DNA of 64,000 nucleotides from Nakamurella alba (GTDB taxonomy: Bacteria; Actinomycetota; Actinomycetes; Mycobacteriales; Nakamurellaceae), in the NCBI RefSeq assembly GCF_009707545.1, contig NZ_WLYK01000008.1, forward strand, positions 62,001 through 126,000. Direction: 5' to 3'. Both the position numbers and the translations under genes were made by a program. Positions within the stretch are counted from its first letter, which is position 1; each line of letters begins with the position of its first letter. Positions 42,949 to 52,032 of the stretch are shown here, one piece after another. The notes under the pieces are model-generated. The model was not told the DNA's origin. It saw only the letters and a list, made by a program, of their open reading frames with translations, and did no database searches.

Positions 42949-44187
42949 GTGGCACCGAGCGACCCCACAGGCGCGGCGGGCATCGGTGCGGGCGGGACCC
43001 CGGCGGCGCCGCCACCGCACCGGGTGGTGGCCGGCCTGAAGGCGACGACCGACCACACCGTGCAGCTGCTCAGCCCCGAGGGGGAGCTGACGCCCACCGC
43101 GCTGTCCGGCGAGTACCCGCTGGAGGTCACCGAGGACCTGCTGCGCGGGTTGTACCGCGACATGGTGCTGGTCCGCCGGTTCGACCGTGAGGGCAACGCC
43201 CTGCAACGGCAGGGCCAGCTCGGGATCTGGGTGCCGCTGCTGGGCCAGGAGGCCGCGCAGATCGGCTCCGGCCGCGCGCTGCAGCCGCAGGACATGGCGT
43301 TCCCCTCGTACCGCGAGCACGGTGTCGCCTGGACCCGCGGCATCGACCCGACCGACCTGATCGGGGTGTTCCGCGGCGCCGACCACTCGACCTGGAACCC
43401 GGCCGAGACCCGTTTCCACACCTACACGATCGTGATCGGCAACCAAGTGCTCAACGCCACCGGGTACGCCATGGGGCAGCGGCTGGACGGCCGCGTCGGC
43501 AGCGGCACCGACGGCGGGGCGCCGGACGAGGCCACCATCACCTACTTCGGCGACGGCGCCACCAGCGAGGGGGACGTGCACGAGGGCATGGTGTTCGCCG
43601 CCGCCTTCGACGCCCCGGTCGTCTTCTTCTGCCAGAACAACCAGTGGGCCATCTCGCACCCGGTCGACCAGGTGAGCCGGGTGCCGCTGTACCGGCGGGC
43701 CGACGGCTACGGGTTCCCCGGGGTCCGGGTGGACGGCAACGACGTCCTGGCCTGCCTGGCCGTGACCCGGTGGGCGCTGGACGAGTGCCGGTCCGGCAAC
43801 GGCCCGGTGATGATCGAGGCCTTCACCTACCGGATGGACGCCCACACCACCTCCGACGACCCGACCCGGTACCGCACCTCAGACGAGTCAGAGGCATGGA
43901 AGCTGCTCGACCCGATCGAGCGGGTCCGGGTGCACCTGGTCCGGCACAGCACCGACAGTGCCGCCACCGCAGAGTTCTTCGCGGGGGTCCAGGCGGAGGC
44001 CGACGAGCTGGCCGCCCGGTTCCGCACCTTCTGCCTGGAGATGCCGACACCGCCACCGGACCGGATGTTCTCCGAGGTCTACGCGACGCCGCACCACCAG
44101 TTGGACCGGCAGCGGGCCGAGTTCCTCGACTACCTGGCAGGTTTCGCCGACGACGGTGGCGCCGCGACACACGGGGGTGCCCGATGA
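42949..44187 (+). CDS. bkdA: 2-Oxoacid dehydrogenase E1 alpha (branched-chain type)
   Basis: 412 residues from GTG behind GAGGAGGAG. The thiamine-diphosphate motif GDGATSEGDVHEGMVFAAAF ending in NN (FFCQNNQW) is intact, and the catalytic-loop residues TYRMDAHTTSDDPTRYR match branched-chain E1 alpha proteins. With E1 beta it decarboxylates 2-oxoacids from Val, Leu and Ile and passes the acyl group to E2, feeding fatty-acid starter units and catabolism. Pyruvate use cannot be excluded. First of three genes; E3 (lipoamide dehydrogenase) must be encoded elsewhere. Confidence 0.9.
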   Translation: MAPSDPTGAAGIGAGGTPAAPPPHRVVAGLKATTDHTVQLLSPEGELTPTALSGEYPLEVTEDLLRGLYRDMVLVRRFDREGNALQRQGQLGIWVPLLGQEAAQIGSGRALQPQDMAFPSYREHGVAWTRGIDPTDLIGVFRGADHSTWNPAETRFHTYTIVIGNQVLNATGYAMGQRLDGRVGSGTDGGAPDEATITYFGDGATSEGDVHEGMVFAAAFDAPVVFFCQNNQWAISHPVDQVSRVPLYRRADGYGFPGVRVDGNDVLACLAVTRWALDECRSGNGPVMIEAFTYRMDAHTTSDDPTRYRTSDESEAWKLLDPIERVRVHLVRHSTDSAATAEFFAGVQAEADELAARFRTFCLEMPTPPPDRMFSEVYATPHHQLDRQRAEFLDYLAGFADDGGAATHGGAR

Positions 44188-45164
44188 AAGAGCAGGTCAC
44201 CCTGGCGAAGGCGCTCAACCTGGGTCTGCGGTCGGCGATGGAGGCCGACCCGAAGGTGCTGGTGATGGGCGAGGACGTCGCCACCCTCGGCGGCGTCTTC
44301 CGGATCACCGACGGGCTGAAGAAGGACTTCGGCGAGCACCGGGTGTTCGACACCCCGCTCGCCGAGTCCGGGATCATCGGCACCGCAGTGGGTCTCGCGA
44401 TGCGCGGCTACCGTCCGGTGGCGGAGATCCAGTTCGACGGCTTCGTCTTCCCCGGCTTCGACCAGATTGTGTCGCAGGTCGCGAAGCTCGGGTTCCGCAC
44501 CCAGGGTGCGTTCCGGGCGTCGATGGTCATCCGGATCCCGTTCGGCGGCGGCATCGGCGCGGTCGAACACCATTCGGAGTCGCCCGAGTCGTTCTTCTGT
44601 CACATCGCCGGGCTCCGGGTGGTCGCCTGCTCGAACGCCCAGGACGCCTACGACATGCTGCAGGAGGCGATCGCCTCCGACGACCCGGTGGTGTTCTTCG
44701 AGCCGAAGCGCCGCTACTGGGAGAAGTCCGCGCTCGACGTCACGAGAACCCCTACAGAATCGACGTTCTCGTCGGTGGTGCGGCGCTCCGGGAACGATGT
44801 GACGGTGGTCGGGTACGGGCCGACGATGGCGGTCGTCGAGGCCGCCGCGACCGCGGCGCAGGCGGAGGGCCGGTCGCTGGAGGTCATCGACCTGCGCTCG
44901 CTGTCCCCACTCGACCTGGACCCGGTGCTGGACTCCGTCCGCCGCACCGGCCGGCTGGTGGTGGTGTCGGAGGCGCCGCGGGAGGCGTCGCTGTCCGGTG
45001 ACATCGCCGCCAGGGTCACCGAAGAGGCCTTCTACTCGCTGGCGGCACCGGTGATCCGGGTCGCCGGCGCCGACGTGCCCTACCCGCCGACCCGGATGGA
45101 GAGCCTGTACCTGCCGGACCTGGACAAGGTGCTGGACGCGGTCGACCGCGTCCTGTCCTTCTGA
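44184..45164 (+). CDS. bkdB: 2-Oxoacid dehydrogenase E1 beta (branched-chain type)
   Basis: 326 residues; the ATG overlaps the E1 alpha stop (ATGA). Transketolase-like blocks VLVMGEDVATLGGVFRITDG, FDTPLAESGIIGTAVGLAMRG and EIQFDGFVFPGFDQIVSQVA contain the conserved Glu that activates thiamine diphosphate (EIQF). The C-terminal VVGYGPTMAVVEAAA and EVIDLRSLSPLD complete the fold. Works as alpha2beta2 with the preceding product. Confidence 0.94.
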   Translation: MKEQVTLAKALNLGLRSAMEADPKVLVMGEDVATLGGVFRITDGLKKDFGEHRVFDTPLAESGIIGTAVGLAMRGYRPVAEIQFDGFVFPGFDQIVSQVAKLGFRTQGAFRASMVIRIPFGGGIGAVEHHSESPESFFCHIAGLRVVACSNAQDAYDMLQEAIASDDPVVFFEPKRRYWEKSALDVTRTPTESTFSSVVRRSGNDVTVVGYGPTMAVVEAAATAAQAEGRSLEVIDLRSLSPLDLDPVLDSVRRTGRLVVVSEAPREASLSGDIAARVTEEAFYSLAAPVIRVAGADVPYPPTRMESLYLPDLDKVLDAVDRVLSF

Positions 45165-45176
45165 GAGGTGTTGACG

Positions 45177-45308
45177 ATGCCGGGTGTGCGCTGGATGTCG
45201 GAGCCACGACCGATCGGGCAGTGCGTGGCGCGACCGCCGGGTGGTGCCGCGCGCCGGCCGGGCAGATCTGTGAGTGTCGAGAACCTGTCGTGCGAGAGGA
45301 CAGCATGA
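45177..45308 (+). CDS. Possible 43-residue coupling ORF before E2
   Basis: ATG at 45177 follows GAGAGG by 10 nt, and its TGA overlaps the E2 ATG (ATGA). The product (MPGVRWMSEPRPIGQCVARP and a basic remainder) has no recognised family. The 140-bp gap between E1 beta and E2 is otherwise unexplained, so translation of this ORF could couple E2 synthesis to E1. Coding potential is weak and it may be chance. Confidence 0.3.
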   Translation: MPGVRWMSEPRPIGQCVARPPGGAARRPGRSVSVENLSCERTA

Positions 45309-46939
45309 GCATCCGGACCTTCGCCCTGCCGGACGTGGGGGAGGGCCTCACCGAGGCCGAGATCCTGTCGTGGCGGGTCGCGGCGGGTGACACCGTCGAG
45401 GTCAACCAGATCCTGGTCGAGATCGAGACCGCCAAGGCGGCGGTCGAGCTGCCGTCGCCGTTCGCCGGCCGCGTCGACCGACTGCTCGTCGAGCCGGGCG
45501 TCACCGTCGCCGTCGGGACGCCGATCATCGCGGTCGAGACCGGCACCTCCGGTGACCCGGCGGCCGCCGCTCCGGCCACGTCCGGGGACGGTGGGACGCG
45601 GATCGGGGAGACCGGCGCCGACGGCCGGATCGCCACCCTGGTCGGATTCGTCGATCCGCACGCCGGGGTGACCCGGAGGCCGCGGCGGTCCCGCCCCTTG
45701 GACTCCGACGAGCTCGATCTGGACCGCGAGGACATCCCGCGGGCCCCGCGTCGGGAACCCGTGGCGCCGGTCCCGACCGACACCGCCCCCGATCCAGCCG
45801 CGGCCGCTCCTGCCGCGGCCGCTCCTGCCGCGGCCGCTCCTGCCGCGGCCGCTCCTGCTGCCGCCGCGATCCCTGCCGCCGTCGATCCGACGCCTGGGGT
45901 TCCTGCTCCGGCTGCTCCCGTGGGCGGTGTTCCGGCTGCCGACGCGTCGGCCCCGGCCGCGGTGACCGGAGACGCGGCAGCCGCGCCGGCCGGCCTTGTC
46001 GCCGACCCTTCGCCGGCCGGAAGCCTGGCGCCGAAGGCGGCGCCACCGGTGCGCAAGCTGGCCAAGGAGCTCGGCGTCGATCTGCGCACCATCGCCCCTG
46101 CGCGGGCCGACGGGATCATCAGCCGCGCCGAGGTCGAGGCTGCTGCCGCTCCGTCGGCTGCCCCGACTGCTGCCGCTGCTCCGCCGGCTCCTGCCGGTGC
46201 CGTTCTGGCAGCGGCCGGCGGGTCCGGGTTCGACCCGGTGACCAGGGAGCGGCGTATCCCGATCAAGGGCGTGCGCAAGGCGACCGCGCAGGCCATGGTG
46301 GCCAGTGCGTTCGGCGCCCCGCACGTCACCGAGTTCCTCACCGTCGACGTGACGCCGATGATCGAGCTGCGCGACCGGCTGCGCCGGACGCCGGGGTTCG
46401 CCGATCTGAAGATCGGTCCGCTGACCTTCGCCGCCCGGGCCGTCTGCCTGGCGCTGCGCCGGACCCCGGAGCTGAACGCCACCTGGGACGCGGACGCCGG
46501 GGTGATCGTCGAGAAGCAATACGTCCACCTCGGCATCGCCGCCGCCACCCCGCGGGGCCTGGTGGTGCCGAACATCCGGGACGCCGACGCCCTCGATCTC
46601 GCCGGGTTGGCCGGAGCGCTGGCCGACCTCACCGCCACCGCCCGGGCGGGCCGCACCACTCCCGCCGCGATGTCCGGCGGCACCTTCACCATCACCAACA
46701 TCGGGGTGCTCGGGGTCGACACCGGCACCCCGATCCTCAACCCCGGCGAGTCCGGGATCCTCGCGCTGGGCTCGGTCAAGGATGCACCCTGGGTGGTCGA
46801 CGGTCAGCTCGCCGTCCGCAAGGTCTGCCAGCTCGCCCTCTCCTTCGACCACCGTGTGGTCGACGGCGCCCAGGGGTCCCGGTTCCTCGCCGACGTCGGC
46901 GCGCTGCTGGCCGATCCGGCGCTGGCCATCACCTTCTGA
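45305..46939 (+). CDS. bkdC: 2-Oxoacid dehydrogenase E2, dihydrolipoamide acyltransferase
   Basis: 544 residues from ATG with AGAGG 7 nt upstream. One lipoyl domain at 1-80 has the lipoylated Lys44 in ETAKAAVEL. A long Ala/Pro linker (about 160-240) contains four tandem 15-bp units coding PAAAA. The peripheral-subunit-binding domain near 249-280 is VRKLAKELGVDLRTIAPA, then GIISRAEVEAA. The catalytic domain ends with SFDHRVVDGAQGSRFL (H516 and D520). It moves the acyl group from E1 to CoA and forms the complex core. The linker repeat is prone to length change. Confidence 0.94.
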   Translation: MSIRTFALPDVGEGLTEAEILSWRVAAGDTVEVNQILVEIETAKAAVELPSPFAGRVDRLLVEPGVTVAVGTPIIAVETGTSGDPAAAAPATSGDGGTRIGETGADGRIATLVGFVDPHAGVTRRPRRSRPLDSDELDLDREDIPRAPRREPVAPVPTDTAPDPAAAAPAAAAPAAAAPAAAAPAAAAIPAAVDPTPGVPAPAAPVGGVPAADASAPAAVTGDAAAAPAGLVADPSPAGSLAPKAAPPVRKLAKELGVDLRTIAPARADGIISRAEVEAAAAPSAAPTAAAAPPAPAGAVLAAAGGSGFDPVTRERRIPIKGVRKATAQAMVASAFGAPHVTEFLTVDVTPMIELRDRLRRTPGFADLKIGPLTFAARAVCLALRRTPELNATWDADAGVIVEKQYVHLGIAAATPRGLVVPNIRDADALDLAGLAGALADLTATARAGRTTPAAMSGGTFTITNIGVLGVDTGTPILNPGESGILALGSVKDAPWVVDGQLAVRKVCQLALSFDHRVVDGAQGSRFLADVGALLADPALAITF

Positions 46940-47876
46940 GGTCGGGGGCCGTTCGGGCCGGCCGGCTCGCGAGGTGCTCGGGTTTCCGAGGTGGGCGGCG
47001 GCGCGGTGAGGGCCGGGCCGGGAGAACTGCGCCCGGGCGTGAGGTCGGGAGTGGGGCGGCCTGCGTCGGGCGGCTTCGTGGGTGTGGTGGAGGGGTCGGG
47101 GACGGATCTGACCAACGGATGTGTCCGTCAGTGGCCGTTGGGCTTCACGGGTGGTAGCTCCGAGGCCGGCCACGAACGGGTCGTGCGTCGGGTGGGTGGT
47201 CGGGCGAGGAGAACTGCGCCCGGACATGAGGTCGTCAAGTGCGGCGGCCTGGGTCGGGCGGCTTCCTGGGTGTGCGGATTTGGCCCCGGAAGGGTCCGAT
47301 CCACGGGATCTGTCGTTCCGGGGCCGTCCACCTTCACGGGCTGTAGCCGGGAGGCCCCCGACGGCTCGACCTGCAGATCTGTGCCCCGACCGGATCGTTG
47401 ACCACGCCCATGCCCCTGGATTCGTTGGCCCGTCCGCCGTCCGGCACACGGATCTTTGTCCAACGAAGGCACGCCACCGCGCCTGTCGGAGCCCAAGGGG
47501 TGGACGCTGCCGGCCCCGGAACTTTTGACTTCCGGCCGCATCGTTCCTGGGCCTCGCATGGTCGTGAACGGGGCGAACAGGGTCCGGAAACCGGGACTCA
47601 ACGGATCCGACCGGCCGCCGATGCGGGTATCACCGCCCGCCCCGCCTGCTCCTCGGATCCGCGCCCCGCACCTGTGGGAGAAGCGCGGGAAGGCGATCGG
47701 CAGCGCCGGCGTTCAGTACGATGGCACCGGACAGATCGAGGCGATGTCCGATCTCAACCGGACGATCGTCGGAGTGTGAGGCAGTTCACCGGCGATTGTG
47801 GTATCACTTTCGGCCTCTCGCGCGTCTATACATGCGTAACCACCACCCGAGTACACAGATTGAAGGACTGATCAGA
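46940..47876. repeat. 937-bp non-coding stretch with a degenerate 187-bp tandem duplication
   Basis: No gene is supported between E2 and the mini-genes. GGAGAACTGCGCCCG begins copies at 47021 and 47208; both continue with GAGGTCG, GGCGGCCTG, GTCGGGCGGCTTC and later TTCACGGG plus GTAGC at matching offsets. The copies are about 65-70 percent alike by eye. Frames through it are broken or Arg/Gly-rich. The last 120 bp form the promoter region of the mini-gene pair. Confidence 0.6.
47827..47833 (+). promoter_or_regulatory. Candidate -10 (TATACAT) of the mini-gene pair
   Basis: TATACAT is the best sigma-A -10 match in this AT-richer 70-bp segment. It leaves a leader of about 38 nt before the ATG at 47877. 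No clear -35 hexamer is seen at 16-18 bp, so the promoter may be activator-dependent. Confidence 0.4.
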
Positions 47877-48017
47877 ATGACCACCCTCGCGAAGGCGATC
47901 CGTAGCCGCCGTGAGTCCGCCCGTACCCGTCGCGCCGTCAACCGCGCGATCGACGCCGCCAGCACCCCGGCGATGCGTGACGAGCTGATCCTCATGGCTC
48001 AGCGTTCGGGCCGCTGA
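47877..48017 (+). CDS. Basic 46-residue mini-protein, first of a tandem pair
   Basis: MTTLAKAIRSRRESARTRRA, then VNRAIDAASTPAMRDELILMAQ. It is strongly Arg-rich at the N-terminus and would form two helices. The gene four bases downstream encodes a clear paralog, and conservation between the two (RRExARTRRAVxxAI, TPxMRDELIxMxQ) is the best evidence that both are real. I recall similar unannotated proteins in other actinomycetes. Function unknown; DNA- or RNA-binding is a guess from the charge. Confidence 0.65.
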   Translation: MTTLAKAIRSRRESARTRRAVNRAIDAASTPAMRDELILMAQRSGR

Positions 48018-48021
48018 TCAC

Positions 48022-48171
48022 ATGAGCACGATGCTGAAGTCCCTGCGGAACCGCCGCGAGCTCGCCCGCACCCGCCGCGCCGTCGATCACGCGATCTCCA
48101 CGGCCGTGACCCCGGGCATGCGCGACGAGCTGATCGTGATGTCCCAGGTGCGCCACGCGGGCCTGCGCTGA
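48022..48171 (+). CDS. Basic 49-residue mini-protein, second of a tandem pair
   Basis: Starts 4 bp after the stop of its paralog: MSTMLKSLRNRRELARTRRA, then VDHAISTAVTPGMRDELIVM. About 22 of 46 aligned positions are identical to the first copy. The two are surely cotranscribed and probably arose by local duplication. No Cys, membrane segment or known motif. Confidence 0.65.
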   Translation: MSTMLKSLRNRRELARTRRAVDHAISTAVTPGMRDELIVMSQVRHAGLR

Positions 48172-48667
48172 GCAAGCCCCCACCGGTCCCGCCGATCCCG
48201 GGTGGGACCCACGCACCCGGCCCGACCAGGCCGGATGCCCCGCTCCCGGAAGCGTGACAACTTCTTCGAAAGAATTTTGCGGAAGCGTGTAACGCCTTCA
48301 CGGTGAGCGGCGAAAGACCCTGTGACCCCGGTTGCTGCCGGACCCCCGACCTGGCAGCCACCGGGGTCACTGCGTGTCCGGACCACGGTGACGCCGATCC
48401 GGCCGCGGCCGCGGGGTGTGGCCGGGGCAGTCACAGCGCCGAGGTCGCCGCCAACACATGCCGGACCCGCCCGATCCCGGCGCTCGCCGCTGGTCGCCTG
48501 CCGAGACTGTCCGGCCCCTCTGCTTGCCGCAGGTCGTCTGCCGGACCGCCCGGCCCTGCCCGATCCCGGCGCTCGCCGCAGGTCGCCTGCCGAGACCGTC
48601 CGGCCCCGCCCCGATCCCGCGAAGCCTCCCGCGCGCCACCGTCCACCGCCCGTCGTACCGTGGCGGC
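48172..48667. repeat. 496-bp gap with a three-copy repeat of about 45 bp
   Basis: A GGTCCC / GGGACC hairpin (48185-48209) may end the mini-gene transcript. Then units at 48471-48517, 48518-48559 and 48560-48606 repeat GCTCGCCGC, GGTCGCCTGCCGAGAC and GTCCGGCCC; the first and third are nearly identical at 89 bp spacing. No gene is supported. Confidence 0.65.
48656..48661 (+). promoter_or_regulatory. Candidate -10 (TACCGT), leaderless start of the Tam-like gene
   Basis: TACCGT is 6 nt before the ATG at 48668, with no ribosome site. Confidence 0.4.
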
Positions 48668-49441
48668 ATGGCCTTCAGGTGGGACCCCGCGCAGTACCGC
48701 CGGCACGCCGGCGACCGAGGCCGCCCGTTCTTCGACCTTGTCGCCCGGATCGGGGCCGACGCGCCGGAGCGGGTGGTCGACCTGGGCTGCGGGCCCGGCA
48801 ATCTGACCGTCTCGTTGACCGGTCGCTGGCCGCAGGCGGCCGTCGAGGGCATCGACTCCTCCGCCGAGATGATCGAGGAGGCGACCGGGCTCGGCAGCCC
48901 GGTCGACTTCCGCCGGCAGGACATCGCCGACTGGACACCGCCGGCCCGGCCCACGGTCGTGGTCTCCAATGCCGCGCTGCAGTGGGTGCCCGGCCACCCC
49001 GACCTGCTCCGCGGCTGGCTCGCCGCTCTCGCCAACGGCTCGTGGTTCGCGCTGCAGATCCCCGGCAACTTCACCGCCCCGTCGCACGTCATCATGCGGG
49101 AGCTGGCCGAGTCGCCCCGCTGGGCGCCACAGCTCGCCGGGGTGCTCCGCCACCAGGACACCGTGCTCCCCGCCGTCGACTACGCCGGGACCTTCCTCGA
49201 CGCCGGCTGGCAGGTCGATGCCTGGGAGACCACCTACATCCATCGGTTGACCGGGGCGGACCCGGTCGTCGACTGGGTGCGCGGCACCGGACTGCGCCCG
49301 GTGCTGGAGGTGCTGCAGGGTGCCGACCGGGACGAGTTCGTCGACGAGTACACCCGGCGGATCCGGCAGGCCTACCCGCCGGGACCGCACGGCACCCTCT
49401 TCCCGTTCCGCCGGATCTTCGCCGTCGGCAGCCGGCCGTGA
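48668..49441 (+). CDS. tam: Trans-aconitate 2-methyltransferase-like enzyme
   Basis: 257 residues, the Tam length. FRWDPAQYRRHAGDRGRPFF at the start, SAM motif VVDLGCGPGNLTVSL, VEGIDSSAEMIEEA, ADWTPPARPTVVVSNAALQW, and HGTLFPFRRIFAVGSR at the end follow Escherichia coli Tam closely in layout. Tam methylates trans-aconitate, a spontaneous inhibitor derived from cis-aconitate, to protect aconitase. Another small acid could be the substrate. The stop overlaps the next GTG start (GTGA). Confidence 0.82.
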   Translation: MAFRWDPAQYRRHAGDRGRPFFDLVARIGADAPERVVDLGCGPGNLTVSLTGRWPQAAVEGIDSSAEMIEEATGLGSPVDFRRQDIADWTPPARPTVVVSNAALQWVPGHPDLLRGWLAALANGSWFALQIPGNFTAPSHVIMRELAESPRWAPQLAGVLRHQDTVLPAVDYAGTFLDAGWQVDAWETTYIHRLTGADPVVDWVRGTGLRPVLEVLQGADRDEFVDEYTRRIRQAYPPGPHGTLFPFRRIFAVGSRP

Positions 49442-49878
49442 GCGCGATCTCCCGCGGGCTGGCGCTGGCACTCCGGCACGCCGGTCTGCCGTGGAACCCG
49501 GCCTCCGGGGACAGGTTCAGCCTGCTCGACGAGAACTTCGCCGGCGACGTGTTCACCCTCGCCGACATGACGATCGAACCGCAGGGCCCGGCCGGCCGAC
49601 AGGTCCTCGGCTTCAACGGCACCACCGAGTGGGCCCTGGACTCCGTGGAGTTCGTCGACGCACTGTGGCTCCCGCGCGAGGACCAGCTCAGGGAGCTGCT
49701 CGGCGCCTACTTCCGCGGGCTCGAGCTCACCGACCAGGGCTACGAAGTCACCGTGCACCTGCCGGGTGAGGACCCGCGGACCATTCCTGCCGAGACCGCC
49801 CCGGATGCCTACGCCCTGGCGGTGCTGGCCCGGCTGGGTGCGGCAGAGGAAGCCGCCGGCCGGGCCGCGCCGGACTGA
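49438..49878 (+). CDS. Conserved actinobacterial protein of unknown function, 146 residues
   Basis: GTG overlapping the upstream TGA. The sequence has ISRGLALALRHAGLPWNPAS, DRFSL, GDVFTLADMTIE and LGFNGTTEWALDSV, then ALWLPREDQLRELLG. I recall the same blocks in many actinobacterial hypotheticals, some labelled pilus assembly CpaE without evidence. No catalytic motif is apparent. Cotranscription with the Tam-like gene is likely; function unknown. Confidence 0.75.
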   Translation: MSAISRGLALALRHAGLPWNPASGDRFSLLDENFAGDVFTLADMTIEPQGPAGRQVLGFNGTTEWALDSVEFVDALWLPREDQLRELLGAYFRGLELTDQGYEVTVHLPGEDPRTIPAETAPDAYALAVLARLGAAEEAAGRAAPD

Positions 49879-49944
49879 CCGCAGTCGTCCCCGGTGTGCC
49901 GGGCGGGACCGACGCGGGCGGCGTCCGGCCGAGCCGGCGGCACG

Positions 49945-49950
49945 TAGTCT
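49945..49950 (+). promoter_or_regulatory. Candidate -10 (TAGTCT), leaderless start of the GroES-like gene
   Basis: TAGTCT is 6 nt before the GTG at 49957, with no ribosome site. Confidence 0.5.
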
Positions 49951-49956
49951 CGACCG

Positions 49957-50277
49957 GTGGTCGACCATCCGCTGTCCATCCAGATGCTGCACGACCGGAT
50001 CCTCATCCGGACCGCGAGCGGACCGGGCGAACGCACCTCCCGTGGCGGGATCCTGATCCCGGCGACGGCGGAGGTGGCCAAGCGACTGGTCTGGGGCGAG
50101 GTGCAGGGCGCCGGCCAGCACGTCCGTTCGGTCAAGGTCGGCGACCGGGTGCTCTACTCGCCCGAGGACCAGTACGAGGTGGAGATCGGCGGCGAGACCT
50201 ACCTCGTCCTGCGCGAGCGCGACCTGCAGGCCGTGGCCAACGAGTCCAGCAGCGGCGGCACCGGCCTGTACCTCTGA
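49957..50277 (+). CDS. GroES-like (chaperonin-10 fold) protein, not linked to groEL
   Basis: 106 residues. MLHDRILIRTASGPGERTSR, then GGILIPATAEVAKRLVWGEV and VKVGDRVLYSPEDQYEVEIG follow the Cpn10 fold including a mobile-loop-like stretch. However, the key IVL tripeptide of the GroES mobile loop is replaced by GGILIP. No groEL gene is nearby. It may be a second co-chaperonin or a divergent relative with another role. Its 3' end runs into a 14-bp repeat. Confidence 0.75.
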   Translation: MVDHPLSIQMLHDRILIRTASGPGERTSRGGILIPATAEVAKRLVWGEVQGAGQHVRSVKVGDRVLYSPEDQYEVEIGGETYLVLRERDLQAVANESSSGGTGLYL

Positions 50278-50324
50278 GCCCGTACCGCTGAGCCCGTACC
50301 GCTGAGCCTGTACCGCTGGGCCTG
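50275..50324. repeat. 14-bp tandem repeat, 3.5 copies, after the GroES-like gene
   Basis: TGAGCCCGTACCGC units at 50275, 50289 and 50303 (one change), then a partial one. The array starts at the TGA stop itself. Confidence 0.85.
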
Positions 50325-50519
50325 TCTCTCCAGGCCGCGCCCGGGCCTCCGCGAGCCGGCCCGTCGGGATCCGGTCACCTGTTGATCGCCGGGGGCTCAC
50401 CACGGAGTGGGGTCGTGGGGGAGGATGGGCCCGCGGTCGCGCGGTGCCGGCATCCCGACGGGGAGTGCCGGCACGGCACCACGATCGGAGCGAGCCCCAC
50501 CACCGACAGGAGCCCGACC

Positions 50520-51971
50520 ATGGCGGACCACTACGACCTCGTTGTGATCGGATCCGGCCCGGCCGGTCAGAAGGCGGCCATCGCCGCCGCCAAGCTGGGC
50601 CGCCGCGCCGTGGTCATCGAGCGCAAGAACATGGTGGGCGGCGTCTGCATCAACACCGGCACCATCCCGTCGAAGACGCTGCGCGAGGCGGTGCTCTACC
50701 TGACCGGGCTGAACCAGCGCGAGCTCTACGGCCAGGCCTACCGGGTCAAGGACGACATCACCGTCGGCGACCTGTCGGCCCGGACCCATCACGTGATCAG
50801 CCGCGAGATCGACGTCATCCGCAACCAGCTCTCCCGCAACCGGGTCGGCCTGATCCCCGGCACCGCGCGTTTCCTCGACCCGCACACCGTCGAGGTGGAG
50901 AACGAGGTCGGCATCCGGCAGACCATCACCGGCGACAAGTTCGTCGTCGCCGTCGGCACCCGCCCGGCCCGCCCGAGCTCCGTCGACTTCGACGGCCAGA
51001 CGATCGTCGACTCCGACCAGATCCTGAACATGGAGAAGGTGCCGACCTCGATGGTCGTGGTCGGCGCCGGAGTCATCGGCATCGAGTACGCCTCGATGTT
51101 CGCGGCCCTGGGCACCAAGGTCACCGTGGTGGAGAAGCGGCCGCGGATGCTCGACTTCTGCGACGAGGAGATCGTCGAGGCGCTCAAGTACCAGCTGCGC
51201 GACCTGGCGGTCACCTTCCGGTTCGGCGAGTCGGTGAAGACGGTCGAGAAGCACCCGGGCGGCACGCTGACGATCCTGGAGTCCGGCAAGAAGTTCCCGG
51301 CCGAGACGGTGCTCTACTCGGCCGGCCGGCAGGGTGTCACCGACGAACTCAACGTCACCGCAGCAGGTATCGAGACGGCCGACCGCGGGCGCATCGAGGT
51401 GAACGAGTACTTCCAGACCTCCGTGGACCACATCTACGCGGTCGGTGACGTGATCGGCTTCCCGGCGCTGGCCGCCACCTCCATGGAGCAAGGCCGCCGG
51501 GCGTCGTACCACGCGTTCGGCGAGCCGGTCGGCGGGAAACTCGGTGACCTGCAACCGATCGGCATCTACACGATCCCGGAGATCTCCTACGTCGGCCGCA
51601 CCGAGGACGACCTGACGAGCGAGAACGTGCCGTTCGAGGTGGGGGTCTCGCGCTACCGCGAGCTGGCCCGCGGGGCGATCCTGGGAGACTCCTACGGGAT
51701 GCTGAAGCTGTTGGTGCACGCGGAGTCCCGGCAGCTGCTCGGCGTGCACGTGTTCGGCAGCAACGCCACCGAGCTGGTGCACATCGGCCAGACCGTCATG
51801 GGCTGCGGCGGCACCGTCGACTACCTGGTCGACGCGGTCTTCAACTACCCGACGCTGGCCGAGTCCTACAAGGTCGCGGCACTGGATGCCGTCAACAAGA
51901 TGCGGGCCATCGCCCGGGTCACCTCGGGGCACGAGGACCCCGGCCGCGAGCGCGTCGAACTCCCCGTCTGA
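50520..51971 (+). CDS. sthA: Soluble pyridine nucleotide transhydrogenase (Si-specific)
   Basis: 483 residues; ATG preceded by AGGAGCC at 6 nt. The flavoprotein disulfide-reductase fold has FAD motif [13 protein letters not shown] (8-20), the region [13 protein letters not shown] (41-53), the second Rossmann motif [13 protein letters not shown], and C-terminal [15 protein letters not shown]43 is kept but the second redox Cys is Thr48, the known distinction of SthA from lipoamide dehydrogenase. It equilibrates NADPH and NAD+. Monocistronic with a perfect terminator downstream. Confidence 0.95.
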   Translation: MADHYDLVVIGSGPAGQKAAIAAAKLGRRAVVIERKNMVGGVCINTGTIPSKTLREAVLYLTGLNQRELYGQAYRVKDDITVGDLSARTHHVISREIDVIRNQLSRNRVGLIPGTARFLDPHTVEVENEVGIRQTITGDKFVVAVGTRPARPSSVDFDGQTIVDSDQILNMEKVPTSMVVVGAGVIGIEYASMFAALGTKVTVVEKRPRMLDFCDEEIVEALKYQLRDLAVTFRFGESVKTVEKHPGGTLTILESGKKFPAETVLYSAGRQGVTDELNVTAAGIETADRGRIEVNEYFQTSVDHIYAVGDVIGFPALAATSMEQGRRASYHAFGEPVGGKLGDLQPIGIYTIPEISYVGRTEDDLTSENVPFEVGVSRYRELARGAILGDSYGMLKLLVHAESRQLLGVHVFGSNATELVHIGQTVMGCGGTVDYLVDAVFNYPTLAESYKVAALDAVNKMRAIARVTSGHEDPGRERVELPV

Positions 51972-51980
51972 GCAGTCCAT

Positions 51981-52008
51981 GACCGGCGCCGTGCGAGCGG
52001 CGCCGGTC
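51981..52008 (+). terminator. Hairpin terminator of sthA
   Basis: Perfect 11-bp stem (51981-51991 with 51998-52008) and 6-base loop, 9 bp after the stop. Confidence 0.8.
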
Positions 52009-52032
52009 TCCGGGCGACCACCCGGCCTGATA

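Noticed and set aside
46991-47871. Open frames in the repeat region after E2
   Set aside because: They run through both copies of a degenerate repeat, have no recognisable motif, and differ in frame between copies.
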